This document shows positions 7,819-14,544 of a DNA stretch of 14,833 nucleotides, piece after piece (within the stretch, counting starts at the first letter, position 1; each line of letters opens with the position of its first letter). The notes under the pieces were generated by a model, which did not search any database, was not told the DNA's origin, and worked only from the letters and a program-made list of their open reading frames with translations. Source of the DNA: JANLTP01 sp031363055 (lineage in GTDB: Bacteria; Pseudomonadota; Gammaproteobacteria; Burkholderiales; Burkholderiaceae_E); assembly GCA_031363055.1 (NCBI GenBank), contig JANLTP010000078.1:1-14833 (forward strand), written 5' to 3'. Made by a program: the position numbers and the translations under genes.

Positions 7819-8059
7819 GGTACCGACGGCGAGCCGCAATTCGTGGAAGTGGCCGCACCGACCGACGAAGCGGTGCAGGCGGAGTTGCACAAGATCATCA
7901 GGCGGATGATGAAACTGTTCAGCCGGCAAGGCGTTCTGGTCGGAGAGCAGGGCGAAACGTATCTGGCCGACGTTGACGCGGGCGACGATTCGGACGAGTC
8001 GCGCGCTCAAGCGTTTGCGGGCCGCAGCCTGAGTCTATCGCGTAGCATACGGTCCACGA
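7819..8059 (+). mobile_element. IS91-family (Y2/HUH-type) transposase remnant, frameshifted and truncated
   Basis: On the plus strand from about 7819, GTDGEPQFVEVAAPTDEAVQ continues AELHKIIRRMMKLFSRQGVL, VGEQGETYLADVD and DSDESR. This matches the region of IS91-type transposases of proteobacteria where a helical ITRMMKLLTRRGVLVEE-like stretch precedes an acidic segment. At about 8003 the homology shifts by one base to ALKRLRAAA, meets TGA at 8030-8032, and goes on as VYRVAYGPR to 8059. These are the expected residues after that segment in intact proteins. Only about 80 of some 400-500 residues remain, and neither the HUH nor the Tyr motif is present. The left edge meets the amidase pseudogene within about 10-15 bases. 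I could not identify the 8060-8203 stretch that follows. Family assignment is by recalled motif. Confidence 0.6.
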
Positions 8060-8203
8060 CCGCGCGACCCACGCGGCGCTGGCCTTCCTGGCGCAGGATC
8101 CCGCCAAAGAAAGCCATCGAGGCTGTGAAATCGCTGGCCTGGCAGCGGGTTGCTCAGCAGCGTTTGAAACTTGCCTCACGCCGCGTTTTGCAGGCTCCGT
8201 CGC

Positions 8204-8674
8204 CTACTTCTTGAACTTGAGCTTTGAGACGTCGAAGGTCGTGACCTGCGCGGCCATCAGTCCGTCGCGGGTCACGCAGGCGTCCGATCCCTTGTAAGGT
8301 TCGCTCAGGAAATCCGCTTCGGCTCGCCACATCACGTTCAGTGTGTTGCCAACCTTGAACGCGCTTTCGGTGGTGAACTTCAGACCTTTGAGCCCGTCCG
8401 GACGCGCTTTGCAGAAACCCGCGAATAGCTCGCCAACTTTCGGGCGACCCTTGATGACCGCGCCATCCGGCAGGTGAATCTCGACATCATTGGGGTATTG
8501 CGCCATCAGGCGATTCCAGTCGCACTTGTTTAGCGCATCGAGGTGCTCATCAATGACCTTTTGTACAGTCGGCTGCTTCTTCAGCGCGGGCAGCTTCATG
8601 GGCTCCGCAGCCCAGGCGCCGACCGCAGCCGTGATGCCGGCAATCAATAGAACTGAACGCATTTGCACATTCAT
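8204..8674 (-). CDS. Secreted NTF2-like/SnoaL-type small periplasmic protein
   Basis: This gene encodes 156 residues from ATG at 8674, with GGAG seven bases upstream; a second ATG four codons later is a weaker choice. Residues 1-22 are a Sec signal peptide (hydrophobic SVLLIAGITAAVGAWA, cleavage AWA|AE). The mature part begins with a helix VQKVIDEHLDALNKCDWNRL, then YPNDVEIHLPDGAVIKGRPK and VGELFAGFC. The order of helix, strand with a cluster of polar residues, a GR-containing turn and helix is the classic start of the cone-shaped NTF2-like fold (SnoaL/ketosteroid-isomerase relatives). Later strands include LNVMWRAEADFL. Three cysteines (51, 88, 133) remain after cleavage and could form a disulphide in the periplasm. 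Ligand or reaction is unknown. It is isolated between decayed genes but looks intact. Confidence 0.72.
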   Translation of the reverse strand: MNVQMRSVLLIAGITAAVGAWAAEPMKLPALKKQPTVQKVIDEHLDALNKCDWNRLMAQYPNDVEIHLPDGAVIKGRPKVGELFAGFCKARPDGLKGLKFTTESAFKVGNTLNVMWRAEADFLSEPYKGSDACVTRDGLMAAQVTTFDVSKLKFKK

Positions 8675-8774
8675 CGAATCGTCTCCATGTTGACTTAAGG
8701 AAGAACCAGTCCATATCCGCCGCGCGTCGATTGGCGCTTTTCGATTTTGGCAACTGTTTGATTGGGCGGGGTTT

Positions 8775-8792
8775 CGCAGCCGCTCGGCTGCG
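8775..8792. repeat. Perfect 8-bp inverted repeat with 2-base centre
   Basis: CGCAGCCG (8775-8782) and CGGCTGCG (8785-8792) are exact reverse complements around CT, forming a GC-rich hairpin (seven pairs with a GCTC loop is the more realistic form). No T tract follows on either strand. Confidence 0.8.
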
Positions 8793-8801
8793 CGTCATTG
8801 G

Positions 8802-8837
8802 CCAAGGTATCGCCGATGGTCATGGCGATACCCTTGG
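8802..8837. repeat. Near-perfect 13-bp inverted repeat
   Basis: CCAAGGTATCGCC (8802-8814) is mirrored by GGCGATACCCTTGG (8824-8837) with a single extra C, around the nine-base loop GATGGTCAT. Thirteen pairs with one bulge is well beyond chance for a random 36-mer. Possible roles are an extragenic palindrome (REP-like), a bidirectional transcript end for the flanking minus-strand genes, or paired ends of a lost insertion. No T run is present. Confidence 0.85.
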
Positions 8838-8852
8838 TCGCCAGTAACGACG

Positions 8853-8864
8853 GGCGTTAACGCC
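8853..8864. repeat. 12-bp perfect palindrome centred on GTTAAC
   Basis: GGCGTTAACGCC is fully self-complementary over 12 bases. It lies 15 bases from the larger inverted repeat. It could be a dimeric regulator site or part of the same palindromic element. Confidence 0.75.
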
Positions 8865-8990
8865 GAAACCGGGTTCACCTTCAGCGAACGCAGCGCAGGC
8901 TGAGGCGCGTTACTCGCTGGTCAACTTCTTGTAACGGTCGTTGCTTATAGCAAAGCGAACTTCACAACCGCTGCGCCGCAGATGTGGCGA

Positions 8991-9233
8991 CTACCAACCG
9001 CGATGCCAGCCAGCATGAGGATGATGCCAACCCCAGCCAAAGCGCGGGTGGTGAACCCAAACGTAACCGGGTCCCGGCAGCGCATACGCGGGGCCGACAT
9101 AGACCACGCCTGGCGGCGCGACCACGTTCGGTGGCGCCACAACCCGAATCGGTGCCGGTGCAACCACACAGCCGGCAACGGCTAGCGGCAAAGCGAATGT
9201 CAGTATGATGAACTTTATGCTTTTACTGTTCAT
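8991..9233 (-). CDS. Small His/Trp/Pro-rich lipoprotein
   Basis: The chosen start is ATG at 9233, giving 80 residues, with AAGG about six bases upstream. The frame is open back to 9380, but the extra 49 residues look non-coding and would bury the signal peptide. Residues 1-22 have Lys, a hydrophobic core (FIILTFALPLAVAGC) and the lipobox VAGC with lipidated Cys22. The mature protein is a Val/Pro-rich stretch (VVAPAPIRVVAPPNVVAPPG), then VYVGPAYALPGPGYVWVHHP and a C-terminus of His, Trp and Gly (FGWGWHHPHAGWHRGW, eight aromatic or His pairs in a row). Such short lipoproteins with a WGWHHPH-type tail are common in beta- and gammaproteobacteria and remain uncharacterised. The His cluster could bind metal, which is an inference only. 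Confidence 0.7.
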   Translation of the reverse strand: MNSKSIKFIILTFALPLAVAGCVVAPAPIRVVAPPNVVAPPGVVYVGPAYALPGPGYVWVHHPRFGWGWHHPHAGWHRGW

Positions 9234-9475
9234 ACGAGGCCTTATTCGAGAGCTGCACTCAGATGGCTTACATTCAAACTGATACAGTAGTTTCCAATGC
9301 TCACACGGGCTGAGCGAACTACAACGGACCTGTGGCTTGTTGCGCTCGACCAGCGGAATGACAGCCGTCGCGAATCGCAAGTTGGATACGGTAGCCGGGA
9401 GTTGAATTAGCGCTGCGCCGAGCCGGCGTGGCGGGCTTGCTCGCGATGGTGTTCACTTTGGCCGGCTGCTCGCCG

Positions 9476-9763
9476 CGCTGGCGCATCGAGCGCGACTTCC
9501 AGGAGCTCAAACAGGAGTTGGTGCTGGGGCATTACAAGGGGCGCAACTGGCGCGGCTTTCACCATCACGCCAGTCTGTGCATCGCGGCGTACGGGTTTCT
9601 GATGATCGACCGCCAGAAGGGGGTTAAAAAAAACGCCGCTCGATTCAAAATGCCTGCCCTACCCGAAGGCTTCGAGCCGAGGCGCCGTGCTGCGGGCGAA
9701 GCGAGCGAGGAGGAACACCAAATCGTCATTGACACAGTAGTACTCGGGGCCTGTCGCGGTTAA
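9476..9763 (+). mobile_element. IS701/IS4-superfamily (DDE) transposase, C-terminal fragment
   Basis: Starting at about 9476, RWRIERDFQELKQELVLGHY, KGRNWRGFHHHASLCIAAYG and FLMIDRQ reproduce the C-terminal block of IS701-like DDE transposases. That block contains the last catalytic Glu (E of IERDFQELK) and the conserved FHHHA. Homology continues to KMPALPEGFEPR (about 9685) and then fades; the frame ends at TAA 9761-9763. Nothing of the N-terminal 300 or so residues with the two Asp is present. The upstream codons LRRAGVAGLLAMVFTLAG are not part of the family, so the piece is truncated near 9475. The terminal TAA shares bases with the stop of the convergent GMC gene. No terminal inverted repeats were identified. 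Confidence 0.75.
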
Positions 9764-11418
9764 TCGTGGTGCGACAGCTCGGCCACCCGCACGCGGCGCT
9801 CCTTGACCAACGGCACCCGAAGCTCACTGACCAAGCGCTCTGATAGACGCAGGGCCAGCGCGACCAGGGTGATGGTCGGATAGTTCGATGAACTGGTCGG
9901 AAATACCGAACTGCCTGCAATGAACAGGTTCTTGACGCCGTGCACACGGCAGTCACGATCAACCACCCCTTTGCGCGGCGAGTCATGCATGCGAGTAGTT
10001 CCCATATGGTGCCAGGTACCGACCATCTCCGACGGCCAAACACCGTCTTGAATTCGTGGACCCAATTTTACATCAGCAATACCTGAAGCCTGAAGCTGCG
10101 AACCGAGCGTCTCAAAGCTGCGATCGAACGTTCGTTTGACCTTGTCGGTGAGCCGCCAGTCCAGTTGGGAACGTCGCAAACCCAGCGCATCGCGCTCGTC
10201 GGAGAGCATGACCCTGGAGGCGGCCAGCGGCTCGGGCTCAACGATTGCTTCCATGACGACTCGCTGAACCATCGAGCGTGAGCCGGTGATATGGGCGGCT
10301 GCAAATAACGCAGCGGTCAACGGATGTTTTGCCAACTCGGCCAGATCATGGCCCAGCAAATGGCCAAAGGCGTAACGCCGCGCCGCCCGCAATCGCATGC
10401 GCCACAGCGACTGAATCGTTTCGCTGGTCTCGCCCGGATACAACGAACGCAACCAGACCTGTGAGTTCAACAGACCTTCATCACGCTGAACTTGATAAGG
10501 CAAGGCAAATTGTCCGGAAATACGGGTGCCATTGACACGAACGTTATCGGAAATGCAAAAGAACTTCAGATCATAAAATGGATTGTTGCGGTACTCGGGC
10601 TTGAATTCGACTTCGCCCGACATGAGTCGCGGATGGTCCATGAAGTAACGACCGACCAGATCGTGACCGTTGCCCACACCATTGGCATTTACCCGGTTCG
10701 AATTCAGCAGCACACGAGCATTTTCAATACCGCCGGCGGCCAGCACATATTGCTGCGCCGTTACAAAGAATCGATTGCCACTCAAGGTTCGCAATTCCAT
10801 TCGACTGACGCGACCGGACATGGGCTCGGTATCAATATGGGTAATGTTCGCCCACAGATAAACGCGGATCAGCGACGACGTCGTCAGGGTCTCCTTGAAC
10901 TCCTGGCCGAACTTCAATGGCGGACTGAACAGCGTCATGACTTCGCGCAATTTGGCGGGATCTACTTTGAAGCGTTGCAATTCGCCGTTTGAAGCCTTTT
11001 GCCAGGACTCGGCACTAAAGTCGTCAGCGCCGACCTTGAGCAGCGTGTGCGCGCGTTTATAGTAAGGTGCCAAGGTATCCATGCTGATTGGCCAACCGCT
11101 GTCGTCGACCCACGACCGCTGCTCGAAATCCCAGGTATCCCAGGGGCGGCAAAAGCCACCCCAGCAATTGCTGCCGCCGCCCAGATAACGACTGCGATGA
11201 CCGTATCCGAATTCATACGGCAATCCGATACTGCGGCCTTCGTACAGGTCCAGCGTGGCTTCGTCCAGCTGCATCGGTCCACTTTCGAAAACGTTGACGG
11301 CGATCCCTTGCTTGGCCAACTCAAGCGCCAAACTCAGGCCCGCTGGCCCACCGCCAATAATGCAGACGGTGGTGTCCAGTTTTGAATCCATTTGAAGCTG
11401 ACGCGAGTCAATCAACAT
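9760..11418 (-). CDS. GMC-family FAD-dependent oxidoreductase
   Basis: This 552-residue flavoenzyme starts at ATG 11418, with GAGAAG just upstream; an ATG nine codons later has no ribosome site. The N-terminal dinucleotide fold is TTVCIIGGGPAGLSLALELA with GxGxxG at 22-27 and the ribose-binding acid Glu45 at the end of strand two. A flavin-contacting block follows: YLGGGSNCWGGFCRPWD. The second FAD segment is QYVLAAGGIENARVLLNSN. The C-terminal GMC-type domain has HHMGTTRM (His470/His471) and NLFIAGSSVFPTSSSNYPTI with Asn512; a His with a second His or Asn forms the active site that abstracts a proton from an alcohol in this superfamily. Relatives oxidise sugars, sterols or aliphatic alcohols. 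The substrate here is unknown, and no gluconate-dehydrogenase-like small subunit or cytochrome partner is next to it. There is no signal peptide. Confidence 0.9.
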   Translation of the reverse strand: MLIDSRQLQMDSKLDTTVCIIGGGPAGLSLALELAKQGIAVNVFESGPMQLDEATLDLYEGRSIGLPYEFGYGHRSRYLGGGSNCWGGFCRPWDTWDFEQRSWVDDSGWPISMDTLAPYYKRAHTLLKVGADDFSAESWQKASNGELQRFKVDPAKLREVMTLFSPPLKFGQEFKETLTTSSLIRVYLWANITHIDTEPMSGRVSRMELRTLSGNRFFVTAQQYVLAAGGIENARVLLNSNRVNANGVGNGHDLVGRYFMDHPRLMSGEVEFKPEYRNNPFYDLKFFCISDNVRVNGTRISGQFALPYQVQRDEGLLNSQVWLRSLYPGETSETIQSLWRMRLRAARRYAFGHLLGHDLAELAKHPLTAALFAAAHITGSRSMVQRVVMEAIVEPEPLAASRVMLSDERDALGLRRSQLDWRLTDKVKRTFDRSFETLGSQLQASGIADVKLGPRIQDGVWPSEMVGTWHHMGTTRMHDSPRKGVVDRDCRVHGVKNLFIAGSSVFPTSSSNYPTITLVALALRLSERLVSELRVPLVKERRVRVAELSHHD

Positions 11419-11537
11419 AGTCTTCTCGGAATAATGGGACGCAACTTATTAAACTATGTGAACGATTGCGAAATTGATGCTCCCATCAGACGATCCGATA
11501 CATCGAGCAGACGATCGGCATTGATGACCGGACATTT

Positions 11538-11591
11538 GTCAGGTTTCTCAGGTTTTACGGGTTTCTCAGATCTCTCAGGTCTCTCCGGTTT
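11538..11591. repeat. Imperfect 9-bp tandem repeat, six units
   Basis: Six consecutive 9-mers run GTCAGGTTT, CTCAGGTTT, TACGGGTTT, CTCAGATCT, CTCAGGTCT and CTCCGGTTT, followed by TTGCG. The consensus is CTCAGGTTT. The array lies in the divergent spacer between the GMC oxidoreductase and the DUF4337 gene. On the plus strand one frame through it reads as S-G-F type triplets, and on the minus strand another reads as K-P-E type triplets, but neither frame is a supported gene. A unit length divisible by three would keep any frame open whatever its origin. Confidence 0.8.
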
Positions 11592-11623
11592 TTGCGACAC
11601 TCAGCAATAACCGACCGCTGGTT

Positions 11624-11629
11624 TAGAAT
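11624..11629 (+). promoter_or_regulatory. Possible -10 element of the DUF4337 gene
   Basis: TAGAAT matches five of six bases of the sigma-70 -10 consensus and lies 38 bases before the ATG, leaving a leader of about 30 bases containing the ribosome site. No good -35 hexamer is found 16-18 bases upstream, so this is tentative. Confidence 0.25.
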
Positions 11630-11667
11630 CCGCGCAATTGCCATTCGCCATGCCTGAGGAGTAGTTA

Positions 11668-12246
11668 ATGTCTGGAAGCGGTTTTCACGTGCATGGTCCG
11701 CATGATCATGAACTCGAGCATGTTGCCCAGGGCCACGCCCCCGACAAGTCCGCCGGTCGAATTGCAGTCGTCACGGCCATCATCGCCACCATTGGCGCCA
11801 TCTTTTCTTATATGGGCGGTGCCACTCAGGCTAACGCCGGACTCTTCAAGAACAATGCCGCGATTAAAAAAACCGAAGCGTCCAATCAATGGAACTACTA
11901 CCAATCAAAAAGCAGCAAACAGAATTTGAGTGAATTGGCTGCGGCGATCGTTCCCGCCGAGAAGGTCGAGACTTACCAGAAAGAAATCGCCCGCTACAGC
12001 GGCGAAAAAGCCGAGATCAAGAAAGCGGCTGAAAAACTTGAGGCCGAGGCGACTGCCTGGGAACTCGCAAGTGACGTGCAAATGCACCAACACCATCGTT
12101 GGGCTCAGGCGACGACCGCCTTGCAAATTGCCATTGCACTGGCCGCGATCGCGCTACTGACCAAAATTGCCTGGCTACGAACCGGTGTCTTTGCAGTCGC
12201 AGGACTCGGCTGCGTGATTGGCTTGATGGCGTTTTTGCACATCTGA
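11668..12246 (+). CDS. DUF4337-family membrane protein
   Basis: This gene encodes 192 residues, starting at ATG 11668 with GAGGAG six bases upstream. The N-terminus is His-rich (six His within residues 7-23). Transmembrane helix 1 is about 32-51 (IAVVTAIIATIGAIFSYMGG). A long, charged, Lys/Glu/Ala-rich soluble segment (about 70-140) includes KKTEASNQWNYYQSKSSKQN, the hallmark of DUF4337, followed by a probable coiled coil (AEIKKAAEKLEAEATAWELA). Two closing helices are about 149-168 and 171-191. The likely topology is a soluble coiled-coil domain between membrane anchors. The function of the family is unknown. It is expressed divergently from the GMC gene, and the next gene starts 163 bases later. 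Confidence 0.87.
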   Translation: MSGSGFHVHGPHDHELEHVAQGHAPDKSAGRIAVVTAIIATIGAIFSYMGGATQANAGLFKNNAAIKKTEASNQWNYYQSKSSKQNLSELAAAIVPAEKVETYQKEIARYSGEKAEIKKAAEKLEAEATAWELASDVQMHQHHRWAQATTALQIAIALAAIALLTKIAWLRTGVFAVAGLGCVIGLMAFLHI

Positions 12247-12409
12247 AGCGGACCCGGGTCGCGGATCAAGGTGCGGGGAGTGCGCACGTTTGTAGTACAT
12301 CGGCGTGACGCAGCGAGCGCAAAAATGGCGGGTCGAGTGGCGGTAATATTTGTGCAGCGATTATGAGCCAGCCAAGCAGACGAAGTAATTTTCAAACGGA
12401 GTAGTCAGT

Positions 12410-13600
12410 ATGGGCGCAAACGAAGCCATCGCAGCGATCGACGAACTAGGCCAGTATTTGCCGCAAATGACGGAATGGCGACGGCACATTCACGCCAATC
12501 CGGAAACTGCCTTTGAAGAGGTCGACACCGCGAAATATATTGTCGAGCGCCTGAAGTCATTCGGTGTTGACGAGGTGCACACCGGCATTGCCAAGACGGG
12601 TATCGTTGGCGTTATTCGTGCGGGCAAAAGTGATCGCGCCATTGGCCTGCGTGCCGACATGGACGCACTCGATATGCAAGAGAGCACTGGCCTCGCCTGG
12701 CAATCGACACGCAAGGGTAAGCACCACGCCTGCGGACACGATGGTCACACCACCATGTTGCTGGGCGCCGCCAAACATCTGGCTCGCACGCGCGCATTTG
12801 ACGGCACCGTCTATTTGATTTTCCAGCCGGCCGAAGAAAACGAAGGCGGCGGCCGAGTCATGGTGGAGGAAGGCCTGTTCGAGCGCTTTCCAATGCAAGC
12901 TGTCTTCGGCATGCACAACATCCCTGGCATGAAGGCCGGCCACATGGCCGTCAAGGCTGGACCGATGATGGCGTCTTACGATATTTTCGAGCTGACGATC
13001 ACGGCGGTCGGCAGCCACGGCGCTATGCCGCACAAGGGCATCGATCCGATCGTGATCGGCGCCGAGTTGACTCAAAAGCTGCAGACCATTGTGAGCCGCA
13101 ACATCGACCCGCTCGAACCGGCGGTGTTGTCGGTGACCAAGTTTCATTCTGGCTCGGCATGGAACATCATTCCGAATGAAGCCGTGCTCGGCGGCACGGT
13201 GCGCGCGTTCAGCACCGCCGTGCAGGAACTGGTCGAGAGCCGTATTCGAACGCTGTGTGAAGGAACCGCAATATCACACGGCGTGAAGATCGACGTGCGC
13301 TACGAACGACGCTACCCGCCCACGGTAAACACGGTCGAGGCGTCGGAGTTGTGTGCAAGGGTTGCGCAGGCGCTGGTCGGCGTCGACAACGTCAATCTGG
13401 ATCCGAAGCCAGCCATGGGCTCGGAAGACTTCGCCTGGATGCTACAAGCCAAACCCGGCTGTTACGTCTGGCTCGGCAACGGTACCGGCTCCGAGGGCGG
13501 TTGTATGGTCCACAACCCGGGATATGACTTCAATGATTTGATTCTGCCTACAGGCGCGGCCTATTGGGTCAAGCTGGCGCAGACCGCATTGAAGCCGTGA
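12410..13600 (+). CDS. M20-family amidohydrolase (hippurate hydrolase/N-acyl amino acid deacylase type)
   Basis: This cytoplasmic zinc hydrolase has 396 residues. The ATG at 12410 has CGGAG eight bases upstream. The characteristic opening WRRHIHANPETAFEE is followed by GLRADMDALDM, the metal motif HACGHDGHT (Cys108, His110), QPAEE (Glu142 as likely general base, Glu143 as ligand), MHN (His169), the lid-domain motif GSHGAMPHKGIDP (201-213), AWNIIPNEAVLGGTVRAF (250-267), MGSEDFAWML (336-345) and VHNPGYDFND with His368. All expected metal ligands are present, and the length is normal. Members cleave N-acyl or aryl amides of amino acids such as hippurate, N-acetyl amino acids and indole-acetyl conjugates; the specific substrate is not deducible. 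There is no signal peptide. The PhzF gene follows after 30 bases, so the two may be co-transcribed. Confidence 0.92.
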   Translation: MGANEAIAAIDELGQYLPQMTEWRRHIHANPETAFEEVDTAKYIVERLKSFGVDEVHTGIAKTGIVGVIRAGKSDRAIGLRADMDALDMQESTGLAWQSTRKGKHHACGHDGHTTMLLGAAKHLARTRAFDGTVYLIFQPAEENEGGGRVMVEEGLFERFPMQAVFGMHNIPGMKAGHMAVKAGPMMASYDIFELTITAVGSHGAMPHKGIDPIVIGAELTQKLQTIVSRNIDPLEPAVLSVTKFHSGSAWNIIPNEAVLGGTVRAFSTAVQELVESRIRTLCEGTAISHGVKIDVRYERRYPPTVNTVEASELCARVAQALVGVDNVNLDPKPAMGSEDFAWMLQAKPGCYVWLGNGTGSEGGCMVHNPGYDFNDLILPTGAAYWVKLAQTALKP

Positions 13601-13614
13601 GGCAATTCGAGCTG

Positions 13615-13641
13615 TGAAGCAACGGTAACTATGAAGCAACG
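13615..13641 (+). repeat. 10-bp direct repeat duplicating the start of the PhzF gene
   Basis: TGAAGCAACG occurs at 13615-13624 and again at 13632-13641, an offset of 17 bases. The second copy is codons 1-4 of the PhzF gene (ATG AAG CAA CG). The first copy reads GTG AAG CAA CGG TAA, a four-codon reading frame with the same peptide start M-K-Q-R followed at once by a stop. Confidence 0.75.
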
Positions 13642-14470
13642 AGCCTTCAAGCAGGTCGATGTGTTCAGTACGGTGCCATATCTAGGCAATCCGTTGGCGG
13701 TCGTGCTCGACGGCAGCGGATTGAACGACCAGCAAATGCAGGGCTTCGCACGCTGGACCAATCTGAGCGAAACTACTTTCGTATTGCCGCCGAGCAACCC
13801 TGTCGCCGACTATCGGGTCCGTATCTTCACGACCCGCGGCGAGTTGCCGTTTGCCGGGCATCCGACGCTGGGCAGTTGTCATGCCTGGCTGGAAGCCGGA
13901 GGCCGCGCCAAGAGCAAGCCGCAGATCGTCCAGGAATGCCAGGCCGGTTTGATTCGAATCCAGCGCAATGGCACTCGTCTGGCCTTCGGTGCGCCACCAC
14001 TGTTGAAGACCGGCCCACTCGACGCAGCCACGCTCACCAAGCTGGCACGGTGCCTGCACATTGACGAAACCGACATATTGCATCACCAGTGGGTCGACAA
14101 TGGCCCCGGGTGGATGGCGGTCATGCTGCGTTCGGTCGAACAGGTGTTGGCGCTGACGCCAGACTTCACCGGTATGGGCGTGGTCAAACTGGGGGTTGTG
14201 GCGCCCTACCCGCCAGGCGCTGAACATCAATTCGAGTTGCGCGCCTTTTTTACCACCACCGGTGTAGTTGAAGATCCGGTAACCGGCAGCCTGAATGCTG
14301 GCGTCGCGCAATGGCTGATTGGCGCCGGCCTGGCGCCCGAACGTTATCGGGCCTCGCAGGGTCTGGCGATGGGGCGCGCCGGTAATATTTTTGTCAATCG
14401 CGATGCGCAGGGTCAGATCTGGGTGGGCGGCGACTCGGTCACTTGTGTCGACGGGTCGGTGTCGCTTTGA
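13631..14470 (+). CDS. PhzF-family isomerase/epimerase-like protein
   Basis: This gene encodes 279 residues with the diaminopimelate-epimerase-like double fold. Family motifs are VDVFSTVPYLGNPLAVVLDG at 9-28, NLSETTFVLPP (44-54) with Glu47 as the expected acid/base residue, RIFTTRGELPFAGHPTLGS (64-82) with His77, and VEDPVTGSLNAGVAQWL (213-229) with Asp215. RASQGLAMGRAGNIFV closes the active site. These match the Glu/His/Asp set of PhzF. No phenazine genes are nearby, so a phenazine role is unlikely. Most such stand-alone homologues have unknown substrates. The ATG at 13631 has only a poor ribosome site and is fixed by homology; coupling to the M20 gene 30 bases upstream may help. Short duplications flank both its start and its stop. 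Confidence 0.9.
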   Translation: MKQRAFKQVDVFSTVPYLGNPLAVVLDGSGLNDQQMQGFARWTNLSETTFVLPPSNPVADYRVRIFTTRGELPFAGHPTLGSCHAWLEAGGRAKSKPQIVQECQAGLIRIQRNGTRLAFGAPPLLKTGPLDAATLTKLARCLHIDETDILHHQWVDNGPGWMAVMLRSVEQVLALTPDFTGMGVVKLGVVAPYPPGAEHQFELRAFFTTTGVVEDPVTGSLNAGVAQWLIGAGLAPERYRASQGLAMGRAGNIFVNRDAQGQIWVGGDSVTCVDGSVSL

Positions 14471-14502
14471 TGCCGCTTTGATAACGTCATGATTTCGCTT
14501 TG
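14463..14502 (+). repeat. Short CGCTTTGAT duplications at the 3' end of the PhzF gene
   Basis: CGCTTTGAT at 14463-14471 (containing the stop TGA) recurs exactly at 14474-14482, 11 bases on. A partial third copy, CGCTTTG, lies at 14496-14502. The pattern fits slippage or small tandem duplication; chance is possible at this length. Confidence 0.5.
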
Positions 14503-14544
14503 CGATTCGGCCTGAAAACTTAGTACGAAATCCCCACGGCCTGA

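Larger units (their letters stand above)
8675..8990. other. Spacer of 316 bases with a palindrome cluster; no gene
   Basis: Between the secreted NTF2-like gene and the His/Trp-rich lipoprotein there is no credible coding frame. The first 30 bases hold the ribosome site of the NTF2-like gene. Between 8775 and 8864 lie three successive palindromic elements, listed separately. From 8990 down to about 8910 the minus strand has an open stretch after the lipoprotein's TAG that ends NDRYKKLTSE and TAA. It looks somewhat protein-like but is too short to judge. Confidence 0.5.

Noticed and set aside
7919..8179. 86-codon minus-strand frame opposite the IS91-type remnant
   Set aside because: Its composition is not protein-like and it is antisense to recognisable transposase residues. 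A different short minus frame in 8020-8160 looked slightly more protein-like (FFGGILRQEGQRRVGRAVVD) but has stops on both sides and matches nothing I know.
11392..11610. 72-codon plus-strand frame ending in S-G-F type repeats
   Set aside because: It starts inside the antisense of the GMC gene, lacks a ribosome site, and its repeats are explained by the 9-bp tandem DNA repeat staying in frame.
12251..12286. Small palindromes GACCCGGGTC and GTGCGCAC after the DUF4337 gene, considered as a terminator
   Set aside because: They are short, separate, and not followed by a T run, so a terminator could not be supported.
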